DNA from: Pampus argenteus
Taxonomy: Eukaryota > Chordata > Actinopteri > Scombriformes > Stromateidae
Assembly (NCBI GenBank): GCA_036937835.1
Contig: CM072861.1
Coordinates: forward strand, 20,698,001-20,762,000
Direction of reading: 5' to 3'
DNA length: 64,000 nucleotides
Shown here: in pieces, positions 11,521 to 23,269 of the stretch
How positions within the stretch are numbered: position 1 is the stretch's first letter
How the letters are laid out: each line of letters begins with the position of its first letter
Position numbers and translations under genes: made by a program
The notes under the pieces: generated by a model
What the model saw: the letters and a program-made list of their open reading frames with translations, nothing else
Databases searched by the model: none
Told to the model about the DNA's origin: nothing

Positions 11521-13075
11521 TTTGATATACTTTGTAGAAGTTTGAAAGTAATGTGAGACAACTAATAAAACTCCAAAGAAGCAGTGTGACAAGGTTAACA
11601 CTCAACAATACACAGTATAATAAAGAAGGCAGAGTTTTCACACACACGCTATACATCTACATCTACATAGTGTGTATATGGGTTAGATAAATGCTGCTAA
11701 TTGGCATGCAAGCTGTTGGCCTATTTTTGAAGTAGTCATTTAGAAACATCAAAGCTCTTTCTTTTTTTTTTTAATGGAGCGTAAGCATTATTTTGTGCAT
11801 CCTTTTTGTATATTGATGATTTCCAAGAATCTTTTAATTCATTTAAAGTGCATCTAAGTGCAAAGTGAATATCAAGGACACTGTAGAGGGCTGTGGTATC
11901 GATCTATGCGTAAGCAGAGGCGACATTAAACGAATCTAGTGAGGCAGTAATCTGTGCGACAGTGACTGTGTCCTGAGCGACAAAGGTGATTTGTATTCCG
12001 ATATTACAAATTTTTATATCCATAGATGAGGTTTATAGGTCTTCAAATTTATCAAAAGGCTGGTTCGATACCGGCACTAAAAAGCATCTGGTTTAGACTT
12101 GGCACCGGGAACAGCAATGCGGAAACAACTAATTCCACTGAAAATGTTCTTCATGTCGGTGCACACATGCTTAGTCAAACGCGGGACCCATGTAGACCCA
12201 ATGTGACCATTTAATTTATCTGCAGATGCCCATTTTCTGTAATGCACCCTTTTAGCTTATCACATGGAGCTGCTGCAGTGAAGTGATATAGCCTCTTCAC
12301 ATCCTGAATCATCACATGTTTAAATTCTAGCTGAACTTAAATATTATTATGTATATAGTGAACATGATTTTTCATACACTTTTTTTTTTCTTTTCAGGCA
12401 ACATTAAAGCAATGAAACGAGAAGAATAACTTCATTTGCATTCGCTGATATGAAGACATCATAATTATGTCATAACATAAACACTAACAAATTATGATGC
12501 GACCTTTAGATCTATATTTTTACACTCAAAACTACACTTTAAGTGACTGAGTACCTGAAGTAGAAGAAGTATAACATTTCTATCTGGTCTTATTGTTGTC
12601 AAAACTGGAATAACTTTATATCATGTTGTTTGCAGTTTATTGTGAGGTTGCATGTGTGAAGGTGAAGAAAGTGCTGAAGAAAGTGCTGATTGGTGAGCAT
12701 ACAGGGACACCAGAGACGATGATGTCTCTGCTCTCCTGCTTTTTAGGCAACTTTTTTTTTTTTTTTTTCTCTTCAGGTTATGAAAGATCATAGTTTTGAG
12801 AAACTGTCACTTCTCAATATATATAAAAAAGAACATGATTCAGTGGTCACGACATCTGTGAGCATTTTTAATAATATGTTCAGTGTCAAACCTTTGCTTG
12901 CCTATTACATTAATGAATCATTCAATTAATTATCTTGATTGCTGTTGCAAAGTAATAGTAACGCCATTTTTCTTGTGGACGAGGAAAAAACACATTTTTG
13001 ATCAATACTCGAGTTTGTTGATATAATTTTTTTTTTTTTTTTTTTAACCCTACTCATTCTTGATCGTGCTTCATG
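11521..13075. other. Unique AT-rich stretch
   Basis: No exon is recognised. Poly(T) runs lie near 12378-12390, 12750-12768 and 13029-13045. A short GGTTCGATACCGGCAC at 12062-12077 resembles a tRNA B box or part of an unnamed repeat, but no matching A box or cloverleaf was found. Confidence 0.5.
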
Positions 13076-13089
13076 CATGCATCAACAGT

Positions 13090-13145
13090 GATGCTGCAGC
13101 CTGTCCTAGCGTGCACTGAGCAGAAGGCAAGGAAACAGTCTGCAG
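13090..13145 (+). repeat. Possible LINE/SINE tail fragment
   Basis: GCCTGTCCTAGCGTGCACTG followed by AGCAGAAGGCAAGGAAACA resembles the conserved tail of fish L2-linked SINEs and LINEs (GCCTATCCCAGC, then a GGGCAGAAGGC-type step). The match is short and diverged. Confidence 0.3.
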
Positions 13146-15590
13146 CACGTCTGGCTGTGACACAGCAGTGTTTACCAATGAGCAATCATGCTGTCCTAAG
13201 AAAATCTTCTTCATGATACTGTCTATCAAAGAGCGCCTCCCTGCTTGAGTGGTCACATGAATGCACAACATATCCTCTCCCAATTTCAGGAATTCTTGCC
13301 ACAAAGTGCTTTCCCAAAGGAAACGCGTAGGCAAAGGTGCAAATCTCATGTAAATGTAACGTTATTGACACATTATGGGTTCGCGGTGTCATGTGAAATA
13401 GTGCAAAAAATGAGTTATGTTGATCATTAAGGCACACTGCAACAAGCCAAACACATGGGATAATTATTATCTGTTTAAAACAGCTATCAGAGGGATATGT
13501 GGGTTTAAAAAAACCCAGTGTGAAGTAACAGAGGCTGATGTTATGCAGATGTTATCTGTGGCCTAGTTTCAAAGTACTAATTAAAGAAAATGAATCCAAG
13601 TAGCGTCTTAGCTGTCTAGTAAGGTTCTGAGTCACAGATACATATACTGTATACTACAGTGCTTACTGGTATTCCCACATAGAGACACTAAAGGTATGGA
13701 GAGTCTATGAGGCATCCAGCCCCTCCTGCTCAGAGAGAGGTTCAGTGATGCTCGAGGACAGCAGTGTACTTTCCTGCTTTTACAGACTACAAGGAGAGGC
13801 CACACTTTGTTTGTATGAGAGAGGTTGTTGGACAGGCAGCAGAGTGCTACAGCACCGCCTCAGGAGAGCGTTACCTGCTCTGAGTGTGACTATAACAGGG
13901 AGATAAGTCAAAATCCACTTAACCCTTTGTGTGTCGCTTGACTCAAACGTTTCAAGTTTTGGCAGATTAGGCCTTGAGCACAATGTTGTTTATTTGCTAA
14001 CAGATCATTGTTTGCCATTTTTTTTGTGCCCCCTTATGGACAATCTGAGGTTTTTTTTGTTGTTGTTTTTGTCATTCATCACTCGTCCGGCTAATAGAAC
14101 AGAAATGCTACCATTCATCTATCAGTGCACACCGAGAGGCGTGTCACCCCTGGAGTTCACTGTTCTTTATACCCCGAGTCTATTTGTTTTCTTCTTGGGC
14201 TTTTAGTGAAGCCGAATCTTCACACAGATTTCCTGCTGTTCTTTGTGTTTTGTTGTGAACTTATTAACGGTATCTGTAATGATCAATCAAGGCTCGCAGT
14301 GTGGATTTAGGCAGATTCTTCCAACCCACAGGGGAATTAAAATCAATAAAAGAAAAGTTTTTTTTTTTTTTTGTTCAGTACATTTCTGCTGTCTATCAAA
14401 GGCAGCTGCTTCTGAGGACAGTGATGGAGAACAGAGGTCGGAGTCAGTGTGGATTGAATGGACAGACCTCCTGTATATGTACATTTATATGCGGTTTCCC
14501 ATTTATGTTCAGTAAAGGCAGTCTTGAAGCTACTGCATGCTACCTGTGTTTACAGAAACTATTGATATCTAACAAAGGCACTTTGGCAGCTGTTCAAAAC
14601 TGCACATTTCATTTCATAGCTTTAGCTGACAGACAACCCCTTTTGCTTTCAGGGAACGTTTCACTGAATACTTTAATTTAGATTTTCAGTCAGAATTGTG
14701 AGTGCAATTCACACATAGTTACAGCATACAAAAAGCTGGCTTCAAGCAGCTCTGGGCTTTCAGTTGACTGGTAATTCTGTTACTTTTAACTTCACTCTCT
14801 ACACCTGAAGGCTTCAGACTCAATTCTGCATTATGTTTGGAGATTAAACTACCAGGTACTGCAGGTAATGTAAATAATGTGTCTCCCTGTGTATTCTACA
14901 TACAATACAATGAGGATAAAACCAAACGCAAGCAGCCGACATCATTATGTCATTATCCAGCGGTGAGCGGCTACAGACTGAGCTGTGCTGACGGTAGCAG
15001 GGGGTTGAACGTTATCTGACTGGTGTGACGAAGCAAGAGGCAAATAAGAGAGCAAAGTAAAGTAAAGTGTTGCTCTGGAGGAAGCTGAGGTCATTCAGTG
15101 AAAGCTGCAGACCGGACATGGGCTATAAATCACTTATATCAGTGAACTTTGTGCTGGTGTGAACAGGGCACTTACACCAACTGAACAAACGGAAGAGTAA
15201 TATACAGAAGAAAGCATAACGACAAACCTGCACACCTTCCCATCAGTCCATTGACTAGACAGACATAGCTTATGTAGTCGTGAAGCCTCTCATCCGCCTT
15301 GTTCGGTTAAAGGTACAAATTTGAGCACATAGGATAAGCAAAGTCCATATTTTACCCAAATATACTGATATTTTTTCCCTCTGGATATGTGTGACAACGT
15401 GACAGGCTGCAAACTTTAACAAGCGTGTCTCTAAATGACCTAAATCCATAACTGTTATGGAGACAAAGGTATGAAACAGAAAGGGAGGATGGAAGCAGAG
15501 GACAGCGAGACGCAGGGCGACTGCGTTTCTGCACTTTGAGCTGCGACGTTAAACGCAGCAAAGTCGGCTAAATTCCTCTTAAAACAGACG
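13146..15590. other. Unique stretch, no recognised feature
   Basis: Frames of up to about 126 codons exist but are low in complexity or resemble nothing I know. A poly(T) lies at 14359-14372. Confidence 0.5.
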
Positions 15591-15732
15591 CATACCAACT
15601 TCTCTACGTCTCCTCCTTCACCGTCGAGTGTGATCCACTCTTCAGGCGACAGCGCTGTCAGCAGCTGGCAGGAGAGGCGCTCCGTGCTACACTTGCATCC
15701 AGTCAACCCCACGAAGCCCTGCTGCTGCACAA

Positions 15733-15912
15733 AGTGCTGTTTGCTTATTTATTTAGAATTTATTGATATTGAACGTGGCGCACGTCCAAATTTGCACGTC
15801 CTTGAGTCTCCAGCAAAACACCTGCCAAGTGTGAATTAGATCGGATGAATGATTCTCAAGATATGCAAAGGACAAACATACAGACAGACAGACAGATTCC
15901 TTCCTTTATAGT
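15733..15912 (+). repeat. Percomorph dispersed repeat with GACA units
   Basis: ACCTGCCAAGTGTGAATTAG, then ATCGGATGAATGATTCTCAA and GATATGCAAAGGACA, lead into ACAGACAGACAGACAG and TTCCTTCCTTTATAG. I recognise this order from a repeat common in spiny-rayed fish. The start is uncertain; a TTTATTTAGAATTTATTGA-like segment near 15748 probably belongs to it. Confidence 0.45.
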
Positions 15913-16712
15913 TTGCATGTGTCATCTCTAGAGGAAAGTCTTTATAGTCATTGAACCATCTCAGTGCTTTAATGCTGGACCTTGAAGAACCTTTTTAGGA
16001 GTTTTATTTAAGGAGACATTTCACTTCTTGTGTTCTAATATAAAATCAATCATAAAGTGCAAACACCTTGATAACACCTTTATTGTCAAACCGAGATCCA
16101 ACAGCAGAGGTGTCGCAAACGTAGTTGGAAATCTATTTTTTAACAATGATTCACTACTTGTATAATGCTCAGAAACTTCAGGGCTTTGCATATTAAACCA
16201 TTTACATACGGGAGTTATAACTATGTATGTAATCAAATTAGATTTAGACAATTTAAACAGCGTACATAGAGAAACTAAAGATTTTTTATTTATCAGAATG
16301 GAGAGATGAGAAAATAACGAAGTGAATCAGTTGGCGCGCGGTGTGAAACTAAGTACCGGGTGCAATTCTCACAGGTAGATGTGTGGGTTTGTTGAGTCAA
16401 GACACAGTTTGAATTGTTAATGTAGTCACAGGAAAATTGAAAAGCAAACTTGCCGACAGAGCCTGCTGCAGTTGCGTAGGTTTGATGCTCGCTAGATTTT
16501 TTTGATTTTTTTCTTAGCTTGACACAGTACAAGCTTGAGATGTTACAGGAATCATTTTACTTTCTTTTGTCTGTTGTGGTCTGAGCTTCTGTGAAAAGAG
16601 GAGTTATCTCGTGTTAGTAGCATCCAGCAGGAAGGGCTACGAGCAATATACCTTTATTTATTAGATGGTCTAATTTGTAAATTTGGACATATCTTTTATT
16701 ATCAAAATCAAA
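15913..16712. other. Unique AT-rich stretch
   Basis: No exon, RNA gene or recognisable repeat is seen. Confidence 0.5.
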
Positions 16713-16908
16713 GGGCCAAAAACGTTGAACAGTCACTGGTTGCATCTTCTGAAATGTGATAGTTTTCTGCTTTTCTCTGTTTTATAAGTGTAAATTGAAT
16801 ATCTTTGTGGGTTTTGAATGGTTGGTTGGACACAACAAGACATTTGGAGATGTAACCTTGAGCTTTTAGAAATTGTTTTAATGGGAATGTTTTCCCTGCG
16901 TCTATATT
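16713..16908 (+). mobile_element. Decayed non-autonomous teleost repeat, copy B
   Basis: TTCTGAAATGTGATAG, TTCTGCTTTTCTCTGTTTTA, AATTGAATATCTTTG and TGGTTGGTTGGACACAACAA follow each other in the order of the same common fish repeat as the copy at 10.7-11.1 kb. This copy keeps the middle of the family and lacks clear ends. The two copies overlap only in the CTTTTCTC region, so together they sample most of the consensus. Confidence 0.6.
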
Positions 16909-17724
16909 TCCTTTGGATAGTCAATATTTTATCCCATTTCAAATATTATATTTTGAATTTAAAGCTATTCATTTATTTTCAGTAGTAGTTTTGTTTTATC
17001 TCATTATTAATAATATTATTATTATTATTACTTTACTCTTTTTCTATTTGAATTCTTCTATGTTGCCTTCAAACGCCAAGACTCATTCTTTGTATGCTTG
17101 ATTTTTTTCACTGCCTTATACAATTCATATCACAAACAAGTTTTGTGAAAATTCATGGAGAATTTGAACGGGTGTTTTTCAGCATGACTGTCCTGAATTT
17201 CTAATCGTAGTTGGCAGGAGGAAGATCGTAGAAATGCTTTTGATGGATCTCCTCAATAAAAGATGGCCTTCGCTTAGCTTTCAGAAAGAGTCTCGTTTAA
17301 TCCTACATGTGTTCTTATCAGGGTTTTTCATTTTTGTTACCCTTTTTTTTTTGCTCCTTTCTTTATCACACTCATATCTTATGTCTGGTCCCTTTTTTAT
17401 TGCGTGAAGGAGAGAGCGGGAGGTTAAAGGGTCAGGTGCTGGATTCAGAAGCTCGGAAAGACTCGGCCTCGTGCACTCCGCTGGTAATAAGTGGAGTGAT
17501 GGAGCATCTGTATTCCTACCATCTCATATGGTTATATATATATATACATGGCTTAGGTGTGCCTGCACATTACCCACCTTTAATCACAAGCGTGCTTCTG
17601 AAAAATGAAAAGAATTTGTTCTTATTGTAACAGGGCCGACTAATCAGATTACACAAAGTATTTTAATTTAGCTCCGCAGTGCTTGAACTTTTAGTTCTCC
17701 ATGTAACTGATCAAGGCTGTCTGG

Positions 17725-17760
<36 letters not shown>

Positions 17761-18700
17761 CCTATGTGTCACAGTCATGTCAAAGCGTTCACCCCAATGA
17801 TTAAACACACAAACTGACACCCAGCATTCAGTGAACCATCTATTATTTTTAAAACAAGTCTGTCAATACAAAGCATAACAGACCAGGCAGGTCAAGTGGG
17901 CGAGGGTCAGTTGTGAAGTGTGAATACTGAATAGCATATGGTCTACATAAGCTATCTGACTGCTTTTAAACTGAGCTGCAGTACGCCTTTATTATCTCAA
18001 CATAAAATTAACAGTTAACAACTTAAACCAGTGTTATTACATCCAATGTAGCCAGTAACAATAATAATATAAACTGTGTGAAGAATTACAACATTAATAA
18101 TAAACTCTGTTAGCTGGGTACGTAGATAGGTGGATGGATGGAAAGATATTTTCTCTTTCCTCTAATGGAGACCACGTGGCAGCATATTAAAAATCTCCCA
18201 TGACTCAGGGGTAAGTCGTGATCCAGACTTTAAAAAAAAACTGGTCCACCCTCTTACCAGTTCACAACAGAGAAACAAACAAAAGGTCATCTTTCTCCAG
18301 GCAAGAACACCTCTGGATCCATGGCACTGCCCGCTGCATAACAATAATTATCTCTGAATGTTCAGTCATATCCTTAACCACATAATGGCTTCATAAAGAA
18401 CAGCGTCTGTGTTAGCGTTAGTGTCTGTCACATTTTCACAGTGGGAGAAAAAAAACAAGAATACAAACTTATGAACTTCTCAAACTGCTCCTGCATCCTA
18501 ATTCAAGCTGAATCACACCTGCAGGCTTTTTCTGAAGTAGGAAACTTTTTTACAACCAATTTTAAAATGTACAGGGGTTGAGTGTTTGGCACTTGCTGAT
18601 AGCTTTTGGATGAGTGTCACTTTAAATTGCATTTCGTCCTTCATAATTTAACCCGTGCAAAGTGTCAAAAACACTACTAAGGCTGCCTAGTTGTTTAAGA
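16909..18700. other. Unique AT-rich stretch with two microsatellites
   Basis: ATT repeats lie near 17010-17030, a (TA)n at 17533-17547 and a compound (AT)n(GA)n at 17725-17760. No exon is recognised. Confidence 0.6.
17725..17760. repeat. Compound (AT)9(GA)9 microsatellite
   Basis: An AT run at 17725-17742 passes directly into a GA run at 17743-17760. Confidence 0.95.
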
Positions 18701-18702
18701 TA

Positions 18703-18832
18703 GCGGCACGGTGGAAGGCGATAGTAAGATAATGGCTAATATTTGTCTTCTGACAGCTTTAGAAGAATTCAAACCCACGACATTTTTTGTTGCTGAGTCA
18801 ACAGTGCTAACCACCCAGGCACCGTGCCACCA
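18703..18832 (-). mobile_element. tRNA-derived SINE head fragment
   Basis: Read on the - strand the sequence starts GGCACGGTGCCTGGGTGGTT with AGCACTGTTGACTCAGCAAC following, then GTGGGTTTGAATTC, which is a B-box-like block. This is the head of a very common teleost repeat (GGCACGGTGG, TTAGCACTGT, GGGTTCGAATCC). The far end carries an inverted GGCACGGTG at 18705-18713 that matches CACCGTGCC at 18820-18828, so this copy is bounded by 9-bp inverted repeats. The usual downstream part of the family is absent. Confidence 0.5.
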
Positions 18833-18849
18833 GAGCCGCTCAAGGTGGC

Positions 18850-21800
18850 TGTTCAGAAAAGTCGGGTCACCGAAATCAATAGATTTCTCCCTGGTGGAAG
18901 CATGAATGTGCACAGCTATTAGTTTTTGAGACACTCTCGGGTCACAAACATGAAAGCAAACAAATGGTTCGGACGAAGGTAATCACATAATATATATATC
19001 ACGTGGCGACACATATGTATGGCTTTCACAGTATAGTGCTTTGTGTTCCAAAACAATTTATTATCAAATATGTATAGACTTTCAGGGATTTTCAACCTTC
19101 TCGCTGCAGCTTTTCTTGATGTGAATATGTCAGCTTTGCAGAGTTAAGCTTAAAAGCGCCACTTGAGCTGGAGGTAAAGCTTTTAGCTTACGTTCTCTCC
19201 TTTTGTGCGCTTGGAAAAAAAATGGACTCGTGGTTTAGATTCCTGTCACTCGAGTGAAGATAAAAGTGTCTTAGAGCCGGTGATCAGTGGTGGGCAGACT
19301 GACTTGGACTGGGAGTCTTTTTCTCATGAAGGCCAGAACAGTGAGAGATTTCAGCCTCCCGATACTCGGTAGTAAAAGATGCAGAGTGCTTTGCTTATCC
19401 CATTCAGCATCTTGGGTTGTGACATTTGCTATGATGTTAAAATTTCTCTTGAGACTTACATTCAGATCCGATTTCCATATATTTTGCATGCTATGTATGG
19501 TTCAGCGAATCAGAAACACGCTGCTTAGCATACTTATACTGTTTGGCACATTGAAGTGGAAGGATTTTTACCAATCAAACATTAAAAAAAACAAAAAAAA
19601 CTTGGTGTTAACGCTGACTATGAAAGCATTTTTTCCCCCCAGAATGCAAGAGGAGACGTACAGGATAAATTACTAGTTAAGCTTTGCTCCCCGACACTAT
19701 TTCTACCTCAACATCAAAGCGAATCTTAAGGAAACAGGCCATCCTGGGATGTTTTTGATCCACGTATATGTTCTTTAATGCGGGATAGAGCTGTTGTAAC
19801 AATTCCCAGAGCTGAAGGTGATGGGGACATCTGTCTACTTTGCCGTAGCATTTCTTTTATCATCCCACAAGGCTTCCCTTGGGACTTTTTTAGATGGAAG
19901 CAGATTCAGAGGAGGCCGGTGTCCCAGAGGCATCAGTGAATCTACAATCATCAGAAGAAGGTGTTCACTGCAGTCTTTGTAGCACAATATCAAAGTTCAG
20001 AAGCGAAACTTCCATTTACAGTCAAGAAATGTCCTACCCCAACCTTCAAAGGTTTAAGGTATCGTGTCTGATTTTTATTATAAATGATTGATTTTTGCTT
20101 TTCGTTCCCAATTTGAAAGATATTTGTATCAAATTAGTTTGGGTGTAGATATTGTACGTAGTTATAGGTTAACAACCTTGGTGATGTTGGAATTAGAAAA
20201 AAAAAAAAAAAAGTTGCCGCTTCATCGATCAGTGCAGTTGTCCTTGATGTTGACCCACGACAGGTCACACTTGCACATAGAGCAGGAAAGGCTCCTTGGG
20301 AGATGAGAGCAGCTGTAGGAATCAAAGATGCGGTTGCCCCCCGTGTAACTAATGTATCACTGCATATGCCCACCATAATGTGATCTGACAACGCAACACA
20401 TTGCTTTTGCAATAGGATAAGTTTAAGTTGTACACCAGGGTCCGTGCACAGCAGGCTTATGAGTCTGAAGTCATGCAGCTTGATGTAACTTGACAACGTA
20501 GGAAAATTGTATAAGGAAAAAAAAATGGATGGAAGGATCAGCACCCAGCAGGTATGTGCCTTAAGATGTCACCCCTTCATATGAATCAACAATAGAGCAG
20601 GAGGGGATGGTTGGGTGGGTGATGCCACGGGGCTACAGAGACCTTATCATACAAACAGCTAAGTGGAGCAGCCATGTGCCACTAAGTACAGAACAGCCTG
20701 CATTTACAGCATCCTTTGCATGCTCGCGTGTCCTTTGAATTTAACAGGCGATGGAAATCACAAGTGATGCTATGTAATTATTTTCAACCAGGCAAATTAA
20801 ACAACACAATATCAACAGCTGTAACTTTAATCATTGATACAAGGACACACACACACAGACGCACACACACACGCAGATTTTATTTTTGCCGGGGTAACGA
20901 CGTAATATATGACACCTTGTGTCAAGGTCAAAAGTGTTTATTCAGCAAAAAAAAAAACTCTACACACTAAGTACCTACATGGTATTATGTTTGCTGGATG
21001 GTAAAGGACACTGTCATAAAGGGTGTGTGTAAAACAAATTGCAATCTGTCTGTCAGCTCATGTTAAATGGAGTGCACCATTGATGAGACGTGCAATCTGG
21101 TGTCTGCTTTTGTTAGAGCCAAGCAGTTGCTTATGAGTCATGGCATTTAATATACATTTTATACATTGCATACATACATACATTTTGGGGATGGTAGGAA
21201 ACCAGGTGAAACATATTGTTCCTGACATCATATTTTGTTGGCCAGCAACTGTCAGAAATGACCTTGAAGAAGACTAAGTATTGTGAAATATTTAATCCCA
21301 TTTATGCTGATGGATTCATGTCTGATACAGCATATTCAATAAATTACTAAAACCTGGAAATATTCCTGAACTCGAGCGCAAAGCCAGTGAATATAAGAAT
21401 AGGATTCAAACCCCCCAAAAAACCATGCAAATCGGTTGAAATGTGTTCTCAGGGGGAAAAAAAAAATTCAGTTTTCCAGTTTAACTTTCACCTCGGCTGA
21501 TATTGAGGCATTAACCGTCCCGTCCAATAGTAGCCTTTCTTCATGCTTTTTACATTACATTTACGTGAATGTTTTATGAATTTACTTTCTAATACTCGCA
21601 GTCATAAAAAAAAATCTCAAAACTCAATTTTTATACCAACAAAGAGCATTTATTATTCTGCCAGCACTGCATTCAAAAGGGGCTGGTGTGGCAAAGAGGT
21701 CAAACATGAATCAGAGTGGCTCTCTAATATAAAAATATCGCCTCAAAGCAGCCAGCAGCAGAGGCAGTTAAAGATACGGGCCGACACCAAGAGCAGTGTT

Positions 21801-22095
21801 TGCAGTATTGCTCTCGGTTGTCGGTTGCTGAAATGAGATGTGCAGTAAAATAATAATAATAATATGATTTTATTAAGCATTGTCCTTGTCATCAACATTA
21901 TCATCGCTATAAGCTAAAAAAAAAAAAAAATCCAGTTCTTTGATTAAAACCACAGGTGTTTAGTTTCTGGTAAGAAATTCATTATTGCTTCCAGCTATGA
22001 AGCCGCGTATTACTCCTGCTCTCTCTGCTACTGATCCTCTGTGTTGTTACCGCGAATAAGAATATGTTCTTAGTGAATTCAGCCAGTAAATTAAG
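18850..22095. other. Unique AT-rich stretch
   Basis: No exon is recognised. It contains A/T homopolymers (for example 20200-20211 and 21917-21930) and a (CA)n at 20844-20875. Confidence 0.55.
20844..20875. repeat. (CA)n microsatellite, interrupted
   Basis: CA repeats broken by single G substitutions. Confidence 0.9.
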
Positions 22096-22099
22096 GATT

Positions 22100-22127
22100 A
22101 AAAAAAAAAAAAAAGAGAGAGAGAGAA
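22100..22127. repeat. poly(A)-(GA)n tract
   Basis: A run of A passes into GA dinucleotides. A second poly(A) follows at 22258-22273. Confidence 0.9.
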
Positions 22128-22979
22128 TACCCATCATGTTCATTTTGTTAGAAGTTGTTGTTCCACACAACAGGTCCATATGCTCCTTTTAACATCTCAA
22201 TGGAGACTCACCACCACGTCCCAATGCCACCTCTGCAGCAAGAAAATCAGAGAGGGGAAAAAAAAAAAAAAAAGAATAAAGAGCAAGTGGCAAAATGTTT
22301 GGATGACAGACTGAGTGTTGTAGCATCAAAGGAAAATGAAACCTGCTTTTTTTTTGTTAGCACTCTTCCCACATGTGCTTTTTTTCAGGATAGACACCAT
22401 GCCCCACCATGACTCAAGACAGCCGATGCATACTAATCCGGCTTTATACATGCACCTCTGCAGCCCACAAAGCAGTCAGAAGTGGCAGCCTGCCTCCTTG
22501 CGTTGCTACATGGCACCAGTACCACTTACCTCTGCTGCTGTCTATGCTTCTGTGGCCCTCAGTGGCCTGCGCGCTATAGGGGTGAGAGGTCCTACTGTGC
22601 ATTTACTTTATAGCTGTGGCTTTATGTCTGCTTCTCAAAGGATTGGACCGAGGGCGCATGAGAGGAATACGTAATACATTACCAGCAGGGCCATGTGAGT
22701 ACATCTTTGTGACACATATAGAAAGTGTTTAAAAGGGGCTGCTGTTTTATGTAGCATTTCCAGGCATCTATGGAGTGCTCTGACATCAAAGCATGTGTCA
22801 TAATTATGCTTTCAGGGAAAAGAAGTTCACATCCATCAGGGTGAAATGTGTTCCTCTCTAAAGTAGCCTTGATGGCTGGTATTCCGTGTCCCTTAACACT
22901 TTGCTGATAAATATGTATGCCCTGTAAATATTTGAGATCTGAACAACATGCAGTACAATTTATTTTAACCATATTGCAC

Positions 22980-23260
22980 CTTTCATTATTTTTCTGAGGC
23001 TTACAAAAAAAAAATCAATCTCTGCAGAGTGTGCAATGATTCATTTAATTTTTGTGTATTGCTATTAATCTCTAGCCCGATGAGATGATTAATTACACGT
23101 TAATAGAGGCTTGTGGCAGTTTGAGCTGTGTCTTCATTCACAAAGACCTTCACATTGAGCTACATTTACATTTAAAATGCAAATTTCATGGGCGGGATGT
23201 TCTTATCTGGCAGGCTTAGGTTGGAGGGCAGGATGGGTTCAAGAGTGGAGGCAACAAATG
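22980..23260. promoter_or_regulatory. Candidate conserved non-coding element (enhancer-like)
   Basis: The block holds an ATTAATTA homeodomain palindrome at 23088-23095, an octamer ATGCAAAT at 23177-23184 and a GATA-type CTTATCT at 23202-23208 within about 120 bases. Simple repeats are absent apart from one A run at 23006-23014. The enhancer call is an inference from motif density. Confidence 0.3.
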
Positions 23261-23269
23261 TGACTACTC

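Noticed and set aside
12055..12080. tRNA-like B box GGTTCGATACCGGC
   Set aside because: No A box or cloverleaf arms could be placed upstream; more likely part of an unnamed repeat.
14301..14681. 126-codon plus-strand frame
   Set aside because: It includes a poly(T)-encoded Phe run, has no family resemblance and shows no coding-like composition.
20134..20544. 136-codon minus-strand frame
   Set aside because: Its start and end are poly-Phe or Leu from A/T tracts. The middle part looked mildly protein-like (GAFPALCASVTCRGS) but matches nothing I know and has no clear splice sites.
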